From Roseateles_E cavernae (GTDB taxonomy: Bacteria > Pseudomonadota > Gammaproteobacteria > Burkholderiales > Burkholderiaceae_C), in the NCBI RefSeq assembly GCF_040187885.1, contig NZ_JBDPLH010000001.1, positions 124,001 through 188,000 of the forward strand: a DNA stretch of 64,000 nt, given 5' to 3'. Made by a program: the position numbers and the translations under genes. Positions 1 through 7,863 of this stretch are shown in pieces. The notes beneath the pieces are model-generated. The model ran no database searches and was not told the origin of the DNA. It was given only the letters and a program-made list of their open reading frames with translations. How positions within the stretch are numbered: position 1 is the first letter of the stretch; each line of letters opens with the position of its first letter.

Positions 1-392
1 ATGCGGCCGCCCTGCAGGGCCAGGCTGTGGCGCGAGGCCGGCGACAGGCCCTGCTCGTAGCGCTCGTCGGTGCTGACCAGAAAACGCTTGGCCTGCACAT
101 GCAGGCGGATCGGCTCCAGCACCTCGGGGCCGAAGCCGGTGGCCAGCAGGCCCAGCGCGCGGATCTCGTGCTGGTCATCGCACAAATCGTCGCTCGGCCC
201 GCCGTCCAGCAACTGACCCAGATCGTGCAGCAGGGCCGCCGCGACCAGGGACTGGTCGGCATGCGCCCACTCGGCGAGCTGCGCACATTGCAAGGCATGC
301 TCCAGCGCGCTGACACTCTCGCGTCGCTCACCGTCATAGGCACAAGCGCCCCGGCGGATGAACAAGGCTTCGATCTTGGCGATCAGGTCCAT
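1..392 (-). CDS. PhnZ-like HD-domain oxygenase (partial, C-terminus off the left edge)
   Basis: The first 130 residues are present; the end lies outside the window. PhnZ-family enzymes are mixed-valence di-iron HD oxygenases that cleave the C-P bond of hydroxylated aminoethylphosphonate. The metal ligands are visible as His32, His56-Asp57, His75 and His98, and Lys102 sits where PhnZ binds the phosphonate. Tyr19 and Glu22 have the same three-residue spacing as the PhnZ Tyr/Glu pair that gates the iron site, which argues against a generic HD phosphohydrolase. The ATG at 392 follows a GGGAG ribosome site by about six bases. A PhnY partner would be expected to the left and cannot be seen. Substrate is inferred from family. 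Confidence 0.75.
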   Translation of the reverse strand, partial: MDLIAKIEALFIRRGACAYDGERRESVSALEHALQCAQLAEWAHADQSLVAAALLHDLGQLLDGGPSDDLCDDQHEIRALGLLATGFGPEVLEPIRLHVQAKRFLVSTDERYEQGLSPASRHSLALQGGR

Positions 393-557
393 GGCGGACT
401 CCCTGCGAAAACTACAGCAGCCACCATCTTGCGCAGCGGGCGTGACCGGCGCATGACGCAACCATTCAAAATCACTGAACCCTAGCCTCAAGAGGCATGA
501 ACCGCCCTCCCGGTCTGGGCATGCAAACTCCATCCCAAGCTCCCAGACTGAACCGCC

Positions 558-1115
558 ATGCCAACAAGCTCACGCCATGCCACCCCACCGGCCCGTTACA
601 ACGGGCTGGCGATCGCCTTCCACTGGCTGCTGGCCCTGGCCATCGTCGGCGCTTTCGGGGTCGGTCTCTATATGGTCGATCAACCTTTTTCAATGAGCCG
701 GCTCAAGCTCTACAACTGGCATAAATGGGCCGGCGTGACGATCCTGAGCCTGTCGGCGCTGCGTCTGCTGTGGCGCCTGCTGCGCCCGGCCCCGGCCGAT
801 CTGCCGGCCCCGGCCTGGCAGCGCCGCGCCTCGCACTGGGTTCACGGCCTGCTCTATGCCTTGTTCTTCGCGGTGCCATTGGCCGGCTGGGCCTACAGCT
901 CGGCGGCCGGCTTCCCCATCGTCTGGTTCGGCCTGCTGCCGCTGCCCGACTTCGTCGCCCCCGACAAGGCCCTGGCCGAGACCCTGAAACAAACACACAA
1001 GCTGCTGGCCTATGGCCTGGCGGCCCTGGTCGTGGCCCATGTGGCGGCCGCGCTGAAGCACCAGCTCCTCGACAAGGATGGCCTGCTGCTGCGCATGCTG
1101 CCCGCTCGTTCCTGA
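558..1115 (+). CDS. Cytochrome b561 family membrane protein (YceJ-like)
   Basis: This 185-residue inner-membrane protein has the cytochrome b561 / Ni-Fe hydrogenase b-type fold with four hydrophobic helices (about 17-40, 57-75, 95-115 and 147-170). Likely haem-ligand histidines are His22, His55, His93 or His96, His147 and His161. Members carry electrons between quinone and periplasmic acceptors. It is followed 24 bases later by a YceI gene and then a second one, the same pairing as yceJ-yceI in Escherichia coli, so the three probably form one operon. The family's redox partner is not settled, and the exact role here is inferred from the linkage only. Confidence 0.88.
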   Translation: MPTSSRHATPPARYNGLAIAFHWLLALAIVGAFGVGLYMVDQPFSMSRLKLYNWHKWAGVTILSLSALRLLWRLLRPAPADLPAPAWQRRASHWVHGLLYALFFAVPLAGWAYSSAAGFPIVWFGLLPLPDFVAPDKALAETLKQTHKLLAYGLAALVVAHVAAALKHQLLDKDGLLLRMLPARS

Positions 1116-1139
1116 ACCCCACCAAGAATTCCCAGTCCT

Positions 1140-1724
1140 ATGCGAACCCTCACCACCGCCCTGATTTCCGTCGCCGCCGGCCTGCTCCTGCTGCAGGCAC
1201 CACTGGCCCATGCCCAGGCCAAGCCCGCCCAGCTGCAGGCCGCTCAAAGCGAGCTCAGCTTCACCAGCCGCCAGATGGGCGTGCCGGTCGAGGGGCGTTT
1301 CAAGCGTTTCGAGGCCCAGCTGAATTTCGATCCGAAGAAGCCCGAGACCGGCAAGGTCGGCTTCACGATCGATCTGGCCAGCGTCTCGCTGGGCGCGCCC
1401 GAGCTGGAGAGCGAGCTCGCCAAGGCACCCTGGTTCGACAGCAAGAAGATGCCGCAGGCCAGCTTCCAGAGCACGGCCGTCAAGGCCACCGGCGCGGGCA
1501 AGTTCGAGGTGGCCGGCAAGCTGACGCTGAAGGGCCAGACGCGCGACATCGTCGTGCCGATCACGCTGGCCCAGGCCGGCGCGCTGTCCACCGCGACCGG
1601 CGGCTTCATCCTGAAGCGCCTGGAGTTCAAGGTCGGCGACGGCGAGTGGAGCGACACCTCCATCGTCGCCAATGATGTGCAGATCAAGTTCAAGCTGGTT
1701 TTCAACGGCGTCGCGCCGCTCTGA
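1140..1724 (+). CDS. YceI family periplasmic lipocalin-like protein
   Basis: A 194-residue exported protein with a signal peptide of about 25 residues ending in AHAQA. The mature part shows the YceI pattern: a Gly-Arg-Phe segment near residue 54, a Phe-Asp motif, Asp-Leu-Ala-Ser-Val strands and the LTLKGQTRD turn. YceI proteins are ten-stranded barrels that bind polyisoprenoids such as ubiquinone-8 in the periplasm. It sits between the b561 gene and a second YceI gene. The two YceI proteins share the fold but differ through most of their length, so this is not a recent duplication. Lipid binding is inferred from family. Confidence 0.9.
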   Translation: MRTLTTALISVAAGLLLLQAPLAHAQAKPAQLQAAQSELSFTSRQMGVPVEGRFKRFEAQLNFDPKKPETGKVGFTIDLASVSLGAPELESELAKAPWFDSKKMPQASFQSTAVKATGAGKFEVAGKLTLKGQTRDIVVPITLAQAGALSTATGGFILKRLEFKVGDGEWSDTSIVANDVQIKFKLVFNGVAPL

Positions 1725-1761
1725 GATCCTCAATTCCTCCACCCTTGCAACCGGAAAACCC

Positions 1762-2331
1762 ATGAAAAAAGCCCTGTTCGCCGCCGCCGTGCTGGCCCTG
1801 TCCTCGCTGTCCCAGGCCGAGCCCGTCAAGTACGCGATCGACCCGACGCACACCTTCGCCACCTTCGAGATCGGCCATTTCGGCGTCTCGACCAACCGCG
1901 GCCGCTTCGACAAGAAGGAAGGCTCGGTCACGCTGGACCGCGCCGCCAAGACCGGCAAGGTCGAACTGACCCTGGACATCGGCTCGATCAACACCGGCAC
2001 CGCGCCGTTCAACAAGCATCTGCTGAGCGACGACATCTTCGCGGCCGAGAAGTTCCCGACCGCCACCTTCGTCGGTGACAAGTTCACGTTCAACGGCGAC
2101 AAGGTCAGCGAAGTCGCCGGCCAGCTGACGCTCAAGGGCAAGACCGCCCCGGTGACGCTGAAGGCCAGCAACTTCGGCTGCTACGACAGCCCGATGCTCA
2201 AGCGCGAGGTCTGCGGCGGCGATTTCGAGACCACCATCGACCGCACCCAGTGGGGCGTCGACTACGGCCTGGCCTGGGGCTTCCCGAAGAACGTCAAGCT
2301 GGTGATCCAGGTCGAGGCGATCAAGCAGTAA
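1762..2331 (+). CDS. YceI family periplasmic protein, second copy
   Basis: This 189-residue protein is a more canonical YceI than its upstream neighbour. A signal peptide (residues 1-19, ending SLSQA) precedes the family start DPTHTFATFEIGH. Later come the GSINTG strand, LLSDDIF, KFPTATF and the LTLKGKTAPVTL turn, and a C-terminal W-G-V-D-Y-G-L segment. Two cysteines lie near residues 138 and 145 and might form a disulfide. The ATG at 1762 was chosen because it is the first start that gives a proper signal peptide; the open frame extends 30 codons further upstream without one. Probably co-transcribed with the b561 gene. Confidence 0.92.
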   Translation: MKKALFAAAVLALSSLSQAEPVKYAIDPTHTFATFEIGHFGVSTNRGRFDKKEGSVTLDRAAKTGKVELTLDIGSINTGTAPFNKHLLSDDIFAAEKFPTATFVGDKFTFNGDKVSEVAGQLTLKGKTAPVTLKASNFGCYDSPMLKREVCGGDFETTIDRTQWGVDYGLAWGFPKNVKLVIQVEAIKQ

Positions 2332-2342
2332 GCCAGGTACAT

Positions 2343-2362
2343 CCGGCAACATCTGTTGCCGG
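2343..2362 (+). terminator. Perfect hairpin after the YceI operon, no T-run
   Basis: CCGGCAACA at 2343-2351 is repeated exactly in reverse complement at 2354-2362, giving a nine-pair stem eleven bases after the YceI stop codon. No T-tract follows, so it may stabilise the 3' end or act with Rho rather than terminate on its own. Confidence 0.35.
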
Positions 2363-2487
2363 CCGCTAGCGGCGCCCTGTGACAAGATGCCACTTCGCAA
2401 GAACTGCGGGTTCCCCCTAAGAGGGGACAGCCAAATACTGGGGAGTTCCCTAGCATGGCCGCGGTCAAAAAGCAGAGGGGGATCCAA

Positions 2488-2565
2488 ATGTTTCAGCAAC
2501 GTGGCGTTCAATTCGCGGTCATCTTGATGGTGCTGCTGCTTCTTTTCGTCCAGTCCATGTTCTAG
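2488..2565 (+). CDS. Candidate 25-residue single-span membrane peptide
   Basis: The frame reads MFQQRGVQFAVILMVLLLLF and then VQSMF. A polar N-terminus with one arginine is followed by about 15 hydrophobic residues, enough for one membrane span. A GAGGGGG ribosome site lies about eight bases before the ATG, and a strong intrinsic terminator follows 25 bases after the stop, so this stretch looks like a complete tiny transcription unit. Codon choice (TTT, CAA, CGT, GTT, TTG, CTT) is far less G/C-rich at third positions than in the neighbours. No known small-protein family is recognised. It could instead be part of a small RNA. Confidence 0.45.
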   Translation: MFQQRGVQFAVILMVLLLLFVQSMF

Positions 2566-2590
2566 CGCGAGGGCGCAGCCGCATCCCGTC

Positions 2591-2625
2591 AAGGCCCCTG
2601 GCTCACCCCAGGGGCCTTGTTCTTT
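2591..2625 (+). terminator. Strong Rho-independent terminator
   Basis: AAGGCCCCTGG at 2591-2601 pairs perfectly with CCAGGGGCCTT at 2608-2618 across a six-base loop, followed by GTTCTTTG. The eleven-pair G/C-rich stem plus T-rich tail is a textbook intrinsic terminator for the short unit upstream (25-residue peptide or small RNA). Confidence 0.82.
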
Positions 2626-2751
2626 GTCGGGCCGGCATCACCGGCTGTCACGGCCCGGTGCAGTTCAGCCCTTCGTCGCGGCACCGCATCGCAGCGCCAT
2701 CGGCGCCTGCGCGCGGCTTGCGTACAGTGCGGAGCATCAAAAGGTCCACCG

Positions 2752-4197
2752 ATGAACGCTCCTCCCTTCCCCCCTCCGCCGCCCGCCGTCAGCACGCCCA
2801 CGCCCTACGCCCGCTGGCAGGCCCTGTCCTCGGCGCTGATGCGCGGCTTCCATGTCTATGCCAACTGGCTGGTCGGCATCAGCTGGAAGCGCTTTGCCGT
2901 GCTGGCGGTGCTGCTGCTGATCGGCACCAATGTGCTGCAAAGCCTGCCGCCGTTCACCTGGCGCATCACCGAGCACGTCGAGGAAACGGCGCCGCGCCGC
3001 GCACGAGCCAAGCCGCCCGCAGTCCCGGCGCCGCCGGCCGCACCGGTCGAACTGGCCAAGCCGGCGCCGCTGCCCGCCAGCTCGCCCGAGGGCATACGCT
3101 ATGACGTGACGATAGACGAGCGCGGTGTACGGGTGATCCCGCGGGTGGCCAGCCGGCCGGCCTCCGGCGCCTCGGCGGCCGAGGCCGGTATCGACCCCAG
3201 CCTGCCCTCGATCGACATCAAGCTGCCTCAGTCGGTCAGCCGGGACGACGTGCGCGAGGCGGTGCAGGAGGCCAAGGAGACCTTGCAGCAGGCCGCCCGC
3301 GATGCCCAGCAGGCGATTCACGATGCCCAGCAGGCCAAGCAGGATGCCGCCGAGGCAGCACGGGAAGCACTGCGGATCGAGCCCGCCGAGGAGCCGCGGG
3401 TGCGCATCCGCACCGTGCGGCTGGGCGACTTCCTGCAGGAGCTGGCGGTGTTCCTGGTCGTCGCCTCGGCCATCATCAAGATCACCTACAAGGGCCGCAT
3501 CCAGGCCGAGGTCAAGGCGGCGGCGGCCACCGAGACGGCCGAGGCCGAGTCGCTGAAGCGCCAGGTGGTCGAGGCCCGGATGGCGGCGATGCAGGCCCAG
3601 GTGGAGCCGCATTTCCTGTTCAACACGCTGGCCTCGATCGACCACCTGATCGAGACCGATCCGCCGCGCGCCTCGCAGATGCAGAAGAACCTGATCGCGC
3701 TGCTGCGCGCCTCGATGCCGACGATGCGCGAGGCCAATGCCAACGGCGGGCGCGACCTGGGCCGCGAGCTGGCCGTGATCCGGCCCTATCTGGAGATCCT
3801 GAAGGTGCGCATGGAAGAGCGGCTGCAGACCGAGATCGATGTGCCCGAGGGCCTGCTGTCGGCCGAATTCCCGTCGATGATGATCCAGGGCCTGGTCGAG
3901 AACGCGATCAAGCATGGGCTGGAGCCCAAGGCCGAGGGCGGCAAGCTGACCGTCAAGGCCGAGATCGTGCACGGCAAGCTGGCCGTCACGGTGGCCGACA
4001 CCGGCCTGGGCTTCGGCCGCGCCGCCACCGCCGGCACCGGCGTGGGCCTGGCCAATATCCGCGAGCGCCTGATGCTGCTGCACGGCCACCGGGCCGGCGT
4101 CACCGTCAGCGAGAACCAGCCCTCGGGCACGGTCGTCACGATCACCGTGCCTTATGCCACCTCGCGCAAGCACAGCGATGAAGGAGCCACCGCATGA
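2752..4197 (+). CDS. LytS/YehU-type sensor histidine kinase
   Basis: A 481-residue inner-membrane kinase. One membrane span lies at about 46-65 and a second at about 227-246. The periplasmic part between them is Pro/Ala-rich and then strongly helical, with repeated Gln-Ala-Lys-Asp patterns (about 160-205) that look like a coiled coil. The cytoplasmic half is the His_kinase domain: phospho-acceptor His287 in VEPHFLFNTL, N-box Asn384 in VENAIKHGL and the DTGLGFG box from Asp416. It is the first gene of an operon with a small membrane protein and a LytTR regulator. The ATG at 2752 was chosen; an open frame upstream runs back through the terminator and is not coding. Confidence 0.9.
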   Translation: MNAPPFPPPPPAVSTPTPYARWQALSSALMRGFHVYANWLVGISWKRFAVLAVLLLIGTNVLQSLPPFTWRITEHVEETAPRRARAKPPAVPAPPAAPVELAKPAPLPASSPEGIRYDVTIDERGVRVIPRVASRPASGASAAEAGIDPSLPSIDIKLPQSVSRDDVREAVQEAKETLQQAARDAQQAIHDAQQAKQDAAEAAREALRIEPAEEPRVRIRTVRLGDFLQELAVFLVVASAIIKITYKGRIQAEVKAAAATETAEAESLKRQVVEARMAAMQAQVEPHFLFNTLASIDHLIETDPPRASQMQKNLIALLRASMPTMREANANGGRDLGRELAVIRPYLEILKVRMEERLQTEIDVPEGLLSAEFPSMMIQGLVENAIKHGLEPKAEGGKLTVKAEIVHGKLAVTVADTGLGFGRAATAGTGVGLANIRERLMLLHGHRAGVTVSENQPSGTVVTITVPYATSRKHSDEGATA

Positions 4198-4607
4198 AGC
4201 GCTTTTTCCAATGGATGCTCTTGATGAGCCTGCTGCTGGTGCTGCTGGCCGGGGCCGGCGGCTTCTTCATCTGGCAGGAGTTTGCCGCCCACCCGGGTGT
4301 CAGCGTCAGCATCAACGGCCAGGACCTGGGACTCGACGAGCTGCATGCAGCGCATTGGGGCAGCCTGATGCTCGGCGGTCTGATCGTCACGCTGGTGCTG
4401 CTGGTCGTGCTGCCGCTGGCCCTGGTGCTGGGCCTGGGGCTGCCGCTGCTGATCGTCGCCGGCCTGCTGGGCCTGGCGCTGCTGGCCTTGCTGAGCATGG
4501 GCGGCCTGCTGCTGTCGCCGCTGCTCCTGCTGGGCCTGCTGCTGTGGCTGATACTGCGCCGCACCCCGGACAAACCCGGAGCCGGCCGCGCTCACCCCAA
4601 CCCTTAG
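4194..4607 (+). CDS. Small hydrophobic membrane protein between kinase and regulator
   Basis: A 137-residue protein with no family I recognise. About four membrane helices (7-27, 54-76, 78-101, 104-126) are separated by a short periplasmic stretch, and the C-terminus is basic. The second half is almost entirely Leu/Gly/Val. Its ATG overlaps the kinase stop codon (ATGA at 4194-4197) and it ends one base before the regulator frame, so translation is probably coupled. The position suggests an accessory protein of the two-component system, for example a membrane co-sensor or kinase modulator. That role is inferred from context alone. Confidence 0.72.
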   Translation: MKRFFQWMLLMSLLLVLLAGAGGFFIWQEFAAHPGVSVSINGQDLGLDELHAAHWGSLMLGGLIVTLVLLVVLPLALVLGLGLPLLIVAGLLGLALLALLSMGGLLLSPLLLLGLLLWLILRRTPDKPGAGRAHPNP

Positions 4608-4608
4608 C

Positions 4609-5460
4609 ATGGCGGCCATGAGCGAAACCCCCAACTCCCCCCGCGTGCGCGCCGTCCTGGCCGACGATGAACGACTGATGCGCGAGCAGCTGCGCAGCCG
4701 GCTGCTGGAAGTCTGGCCCGATCTGGACATCGTCGCCGAGGCCAAGAACGGCCTCGAAGCCGTCGAACTGGTGCGCGAGCACAAGCCCGATCTGGTCTTT
4801 CTGGACATCCGCATGCCGGGCCTGACCGGCGTCGACGCGGCGCGCCAGATCGCCCAGCTGCCCGATGCCGGCGACGACGACAGCTGGCTGGTGCCCGAGA
4901 TCGTCTTCATCACCGCCTATGACCAGTACGCGGTCGAGGCCTTCGAGCAGGGCGTGGCCGACTATGTGCTCAAGCCCGCCGAGCGCGAACGCCTGACGGT
5001 GACGGTGCAGCGCATCAAGAAACGCCTGGCCTTGCGCGAGGACACCGAGGCCGCGCCCGACAACAAGGCCAGCGCGCCGCTGCAGCAGCTGCTGCACAAG
5101 CTCTCGGCCCAGCTGAATCCGGGCGGTGCACCCAGCTATCTGCAGTGGATACAGGCCACCGTCGGCCAGGCCATCCAGATGATCCCGGTCGAGGAGGTGT
5201 TGTTCTTCATCAGCGACGAGAAGTACACCCGGGTACAGACCGCCACACTCGAAGCCCTGATACGCAAGCCGATCAAGGAGCTGGTCGACGAGCTCGACCC
5301 GGCGCTGTTCTGGCAGATCCACCGCTCGACCCTGGTCAATGTGAAGTCCATCGCTGGCGTCACCCGCGACTTCCGCGGCCGCCAACTGGTCGGCGTCAAG
5401 GGCAATAACGAGAAGCTGGAAGTCAGCCGCAGCTACACGCATCTGTTCAAGGGCATGTAA
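4609..5460 (+). CDS. LytTR-family response regulator
   Basis: A 283-residue regulator with an N-terminal receiver domain and a C-terminal LytTR DNA-binding domain (about 165-283). The acidic pocket DDE is near residues 21-23, the phospho-acceptor is Asp66 in LVFLDIRMPG, the Thr is in FITAYD and the Lys is in VLKPAE. LytTR features include the VEEVLFFISDEKYTRV strand and the RSTLVN turn. It is the output partner of the kinase two genes upstream (LytS/LytR, YehU/YehT type). A second in-frame ATG at 4618 (MSETPN) is an equally good start; neither has an obvious ribosome site. Confidence 0.92.
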   Translation: MAAMSETPNSPRVRAVLADDERLMREQLRSRLLEVWPDLDIVAEAKNGLEAVELVREHKPDLVFLDIRMPGLTGVDAARQIAQLPDAGDDDSWLVPEIVFITAYDQYAVEAFEQGVADYVLKPAERERLTVTVQRIKKRLALREDTEAAPDNKASAPLQQLLHKLSAQLNPGGAPSYLQWIQATVGQAIQMIPVEEVLFFISDEKYTRVQTATLEALIRKPIKELVDELDPALFWQIHRSTLVNVKSIAGVTRDFRGRQLVGVKGNNEKLEVSRSYTHLFKGM

Positions 5461-6129
5461 TCAGGCGGCGCGGCGCAGGCTGGACGCGATGCACCACTGC
5501 GCCGACCAGTAGGTCGACAGCACCCACAGCGCCGCCTCGGGCAGCGGACCGGCGAACTTGTTGATCGCCAGCAGCGCGTCCGAGGCCAGGAACAGGGTGC
5601 CGCCCCAGGCCGCCCAGCGCGCCAGCGGCTCGCGCGCGCCGCCGATGCTGGCGCGCCACCAGCTCCAGGCCTGGGCCGCCATTGCCGCCAGGCAGACCAC
5701 ATAGGCCAGCACCGGCATCTGCAGCGCGGCCGGCACGCCCGGCCACAGCCGGCTCAGCACATAGCCGGCGATCAGGCCGAACATCAGCCAGGGCCACCAG
5801 GGCCGGGCCAGCCGCGTGTGCTGGCGAAAGGCCGCGATATAGAGCAGGTGGGCGATCAGAAAGCAGACCAGGCCCGGCACAAAGCCCGGCTCGGGCCACA
5901 GCAGGGCCACATCGCCGGCCAGCGAGAACGCGAGGCCCAGGCGCAGCAGCCGCGCCTGGCGGGGCGCATCGGCACCACGCGGCCAGGCGTACAGCATGAT
6001 CAGCACGGTGGTCAGCGGCTTGGCCACGAAGGCCAGTTCGCGCGGCAGGCTGGTATGACTCAGCGCGGCGATGGCGATCAGCGCGCTGATCAGGGTCAGC
6101 AGGGGCAGCAGCAGGCGTTGGAAGGGCAT
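5461..6129 (-). CDS. YhhN family membrane protein (lysoplasmalogenase-like)
   Basis: A 222-residue polytopic protein with about eight hydrophobic helices, matching the YhhN/TMEM86 family, whose animal members hydrolyse the vinyl-ether bond of lysoplasmalogen. Two conserved acidic residues lie within helices: Asp in SLAGDVALL (about residue 70) and Asp in FLASDALLA (about residue 182), both typical of the family. It is convergent with the response regulator: its stop at 5461 immediately follows the regulator stop. The ATG at 6129 gives a proper N-terminal helix. Bacterial substrates are unknown, so the catalytic name is provisional. Confidence 0.8.
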   Translation of the reverse strand: MPFQRLLLPLLTLISALIAIAALSHTSLPRELAFVAKPLTTVLIMLYAWPRGADAPRQARLLRLGLAFSLAGDVALLWPEPGFVPGLVCFLIAHLLYIAAFRQHTRLARPWWPWLMFGLIAGYVLSRLWPGVPAALQMPVLAYVVCLAAMAAQAWSWWRASIGGAREPLARWAAWGGTLFLASDALLAINKFAGPLPEAALWVLSTYWSAQWCIASSLRRAA

Positions 6130-6200
6130 GCGCCCATTCTGGCCGGGCGCAAGACCTGGCCCCAATTAGCGCTTGCCCTCAGAGGCGCGACCCAGACGCA

Positions 6201-7769
6201 TCAGTCGATGCGGACCCAGCGCACATCGATGTGGTTATTGGCGCGGTGCACCAGATTGATATTGCTGCGTGCCGCCCAGGGGATGACCTGGTGGTGCAGC
6301 GGGATCACCGCGACATCGTCCTGCACGATCTTCAGCGCGGCGATCAGCTGGCCGCGGCGCTTGGCCACATCGCCCTCGACCTTGGCGGCATCGATCAGCG
6401 CATCGAGCTTGGGGTTCACGTAGCGGCCGTAGTTCCAGCTGCCATCGCCGCCGACCGGGCTGTGCACCAGGGCCTGCAGCGAGTACAGCGCGTCGAAGGT
6501 CGCGACACCCCAGCCCAAGAGATGCAGGCTGCTTTCCTTGCGCTGCAGCTTAGGGAAATAGGTGCTGGAACCCTGGCTGTTGAGCCGCGCCTGCACGCCG
6601 ATCTTGGCCCAGAAGGCGGTCAGGGCCTTGCAGATTTCCTCGTCGTTGACATAGCGGTCGTTCGGGCAGTCCAGCGGCACCTGGAAGCCCTCGGGATAGC
6701 CGGCCTCGGCCAGCAGGGCCTTGGCGCGCACCGGGTCGAAAGGCAGGCGGCGATCACCCTCGGCCGTCCAGCCATCGGCCTGCGGCGCGACCAGCGAGCC
6801 GGCCGGTTGCGCGAGACCGCGCATCGTCACCCGCTTCAGGGTCTCGATGTCGATGGCCTGGTACAGCGCCTGGCGCACCTTCAGGTCCTTGAAGGGGTTG
6901 CGACCCTTCACACTGCTGCCGACCAGTTCATCGCTGGCCTGGTCCAGGCCCAGGAAGATGGTGCGGAACTCGGCGCCTTCGATGATCTTGACGCCGGGCG
7001 TGTTGCGCAGCTTGGGCACGTCCTGCGGCGCGGGGTCGAGCACGAAGTCGATCTCGCCGGACAGCAGGGCCGCCAGCCGCGTCGCGTCGGAGCCGATAGG
7101 CGTGTAGACGATCTGGCTGACATTGCCGTTCAGCTTGCCCCACCAGTTCGGGTTCAGGCTCAGCTCGGTCTTGATGCCCGGCTGGCTGCTTTTCAGCACA
7201 AAGGGACCGGTGCCGTTGGCATTGCGCACCGCATAGGTTTCTTCCTTCTGCGCGAAGTTCTGCGGCTTCTCGATCTTGTGCTTGCTGGCCCAGTCCTTCG
7301 AGATGATCCGCACGCCGGTGATCTGGCGCAGCAGCACCGGGTTGGGTGCTGCCAGCGTGATCTCGATGCTGGATGGCGAGAGCTTCTTGACGCTGCTGAC
7401 GCCCTGCAGCAGCACCTTGAAGTTCGACGTGGGGCTGAGCGCGCGCTCGAAGGAGAACACCACATCGTCGGCCGTCAGCGCCGTGCCGTCATGGAACTTG
7501 ACGCCGGGGCGCAGCTCGAAGCGCCAGTGCGTCGCATCGACCTGGGTCCACTTCGAGGCCAGCGCCGGCTCGATCGTGAACTGCTGGTCATAGGCCACCA
7601 GGCCTTCGTAGACAAAGGCGTTGAACTGGTTGTTCAGCGCGCTGTTGTAGGCGTGCGGATCGAAGCTCTGCACATCGCCCTGGCTGGCCCAGCGCAGGGG
7701 TTTGGCAAGCGCCGCACCGGCAACAAGGGCCAGCACGAGCGGGGCGATCAGAAGGCGGGTGGGGCGCAT
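6201..7769 (-). CDS. Peptide/nickel-type ABC transporter substrate-binding protein
   Basis: A 522-residue family 5 extracellular binding protein. The signal peptide covers about residues 1-22 (ending AGAALA), followed by the usual RWASQGDVQSFDPH start of the mature protein and the KWTQVDATHWRFELRPG segment diagnostic of the DppA/OppA group. The protein has normal length. No permease or ATPase genes are next to it; it stands alone between a convergent YhhN region and alaC on the same strand. It therefore either serves a transporter encoded elsewhere or is an orphan binding protein. The ATG at 7769 was chosen for the signal peptide. Ligand cannot be told from sequence. Confidence 0.88.
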   Translation of the reverse strand: MRPTRLLIAPLVLALVAGAALAKPLRWASQGDVQSFDPHAYNSALNNQFNAFVYEGLVAYDQQFTIEPALASKWTQVDATHWRFELRPGVKFHDGTALTADDVVFSFERALSPTSNFKVLLQGVSSVKKLSPSSIEITLAAPNPVLLRQITGVRIISKDWASKHKIEKPQNFAQKEETYAVRNANGTGPFVLKSSQPGIKTELSLNPNWWGKLNGNVSQIVYTPIGSDATRLAALLSGEIDFVLDPAPQDVPKLRNTPGVKIIEGAEFRTIFLGLDQASDELVGSSVKGRNPFKDLKVRQALYQAIDIETLKRVTMRGLAQPAGSLVAPQADGWTAEGDRRLPFDPVRAKALLAEAGYPEGFQVPLDCPNDRYVNDEEICKALTAFWAKIGVQARLNSQGSSTYFPKLQRKESSLHLLGWGVATFDALYSLQALVHSPVGGDGSWNYGRYVNPKLDALIDAAKVEGDVAKRRGQLIAALKIVQDDVAVIPLHHQVIPWAARSNINLVHRANNHIDVRWVRID

Positions 7770-7863
7770 GGGGTGGGGTTCTCGTCCTGGAAAACCCTGA
7801 ATACTGCCCGCATCCGCCGCGTCCGGCAAATACCTATTCCCCATAAGCTTCTGTCCCGCAGGG

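Noticed and set aside
690..2171. Long open frame on the minus strand opposite cytochrome b561 and YceI
   Set aside because: It is an antisense shadow of G/C-rich third positions; the translation is low-complexity and the plus-strand genes have clear families.
1140..2331. Tandem YceI genes as a recent duplication
   Set aside because: The proteins share the fold but differ widely in sequence; both occur together with b561 genes generally.
2372..2396. Sigma-54 promoter before the small peptide
   Set aside because: The bases resemble TGGCAC and TTGC only in scrambled order and orientation; the -24/-12 spacing is not met.
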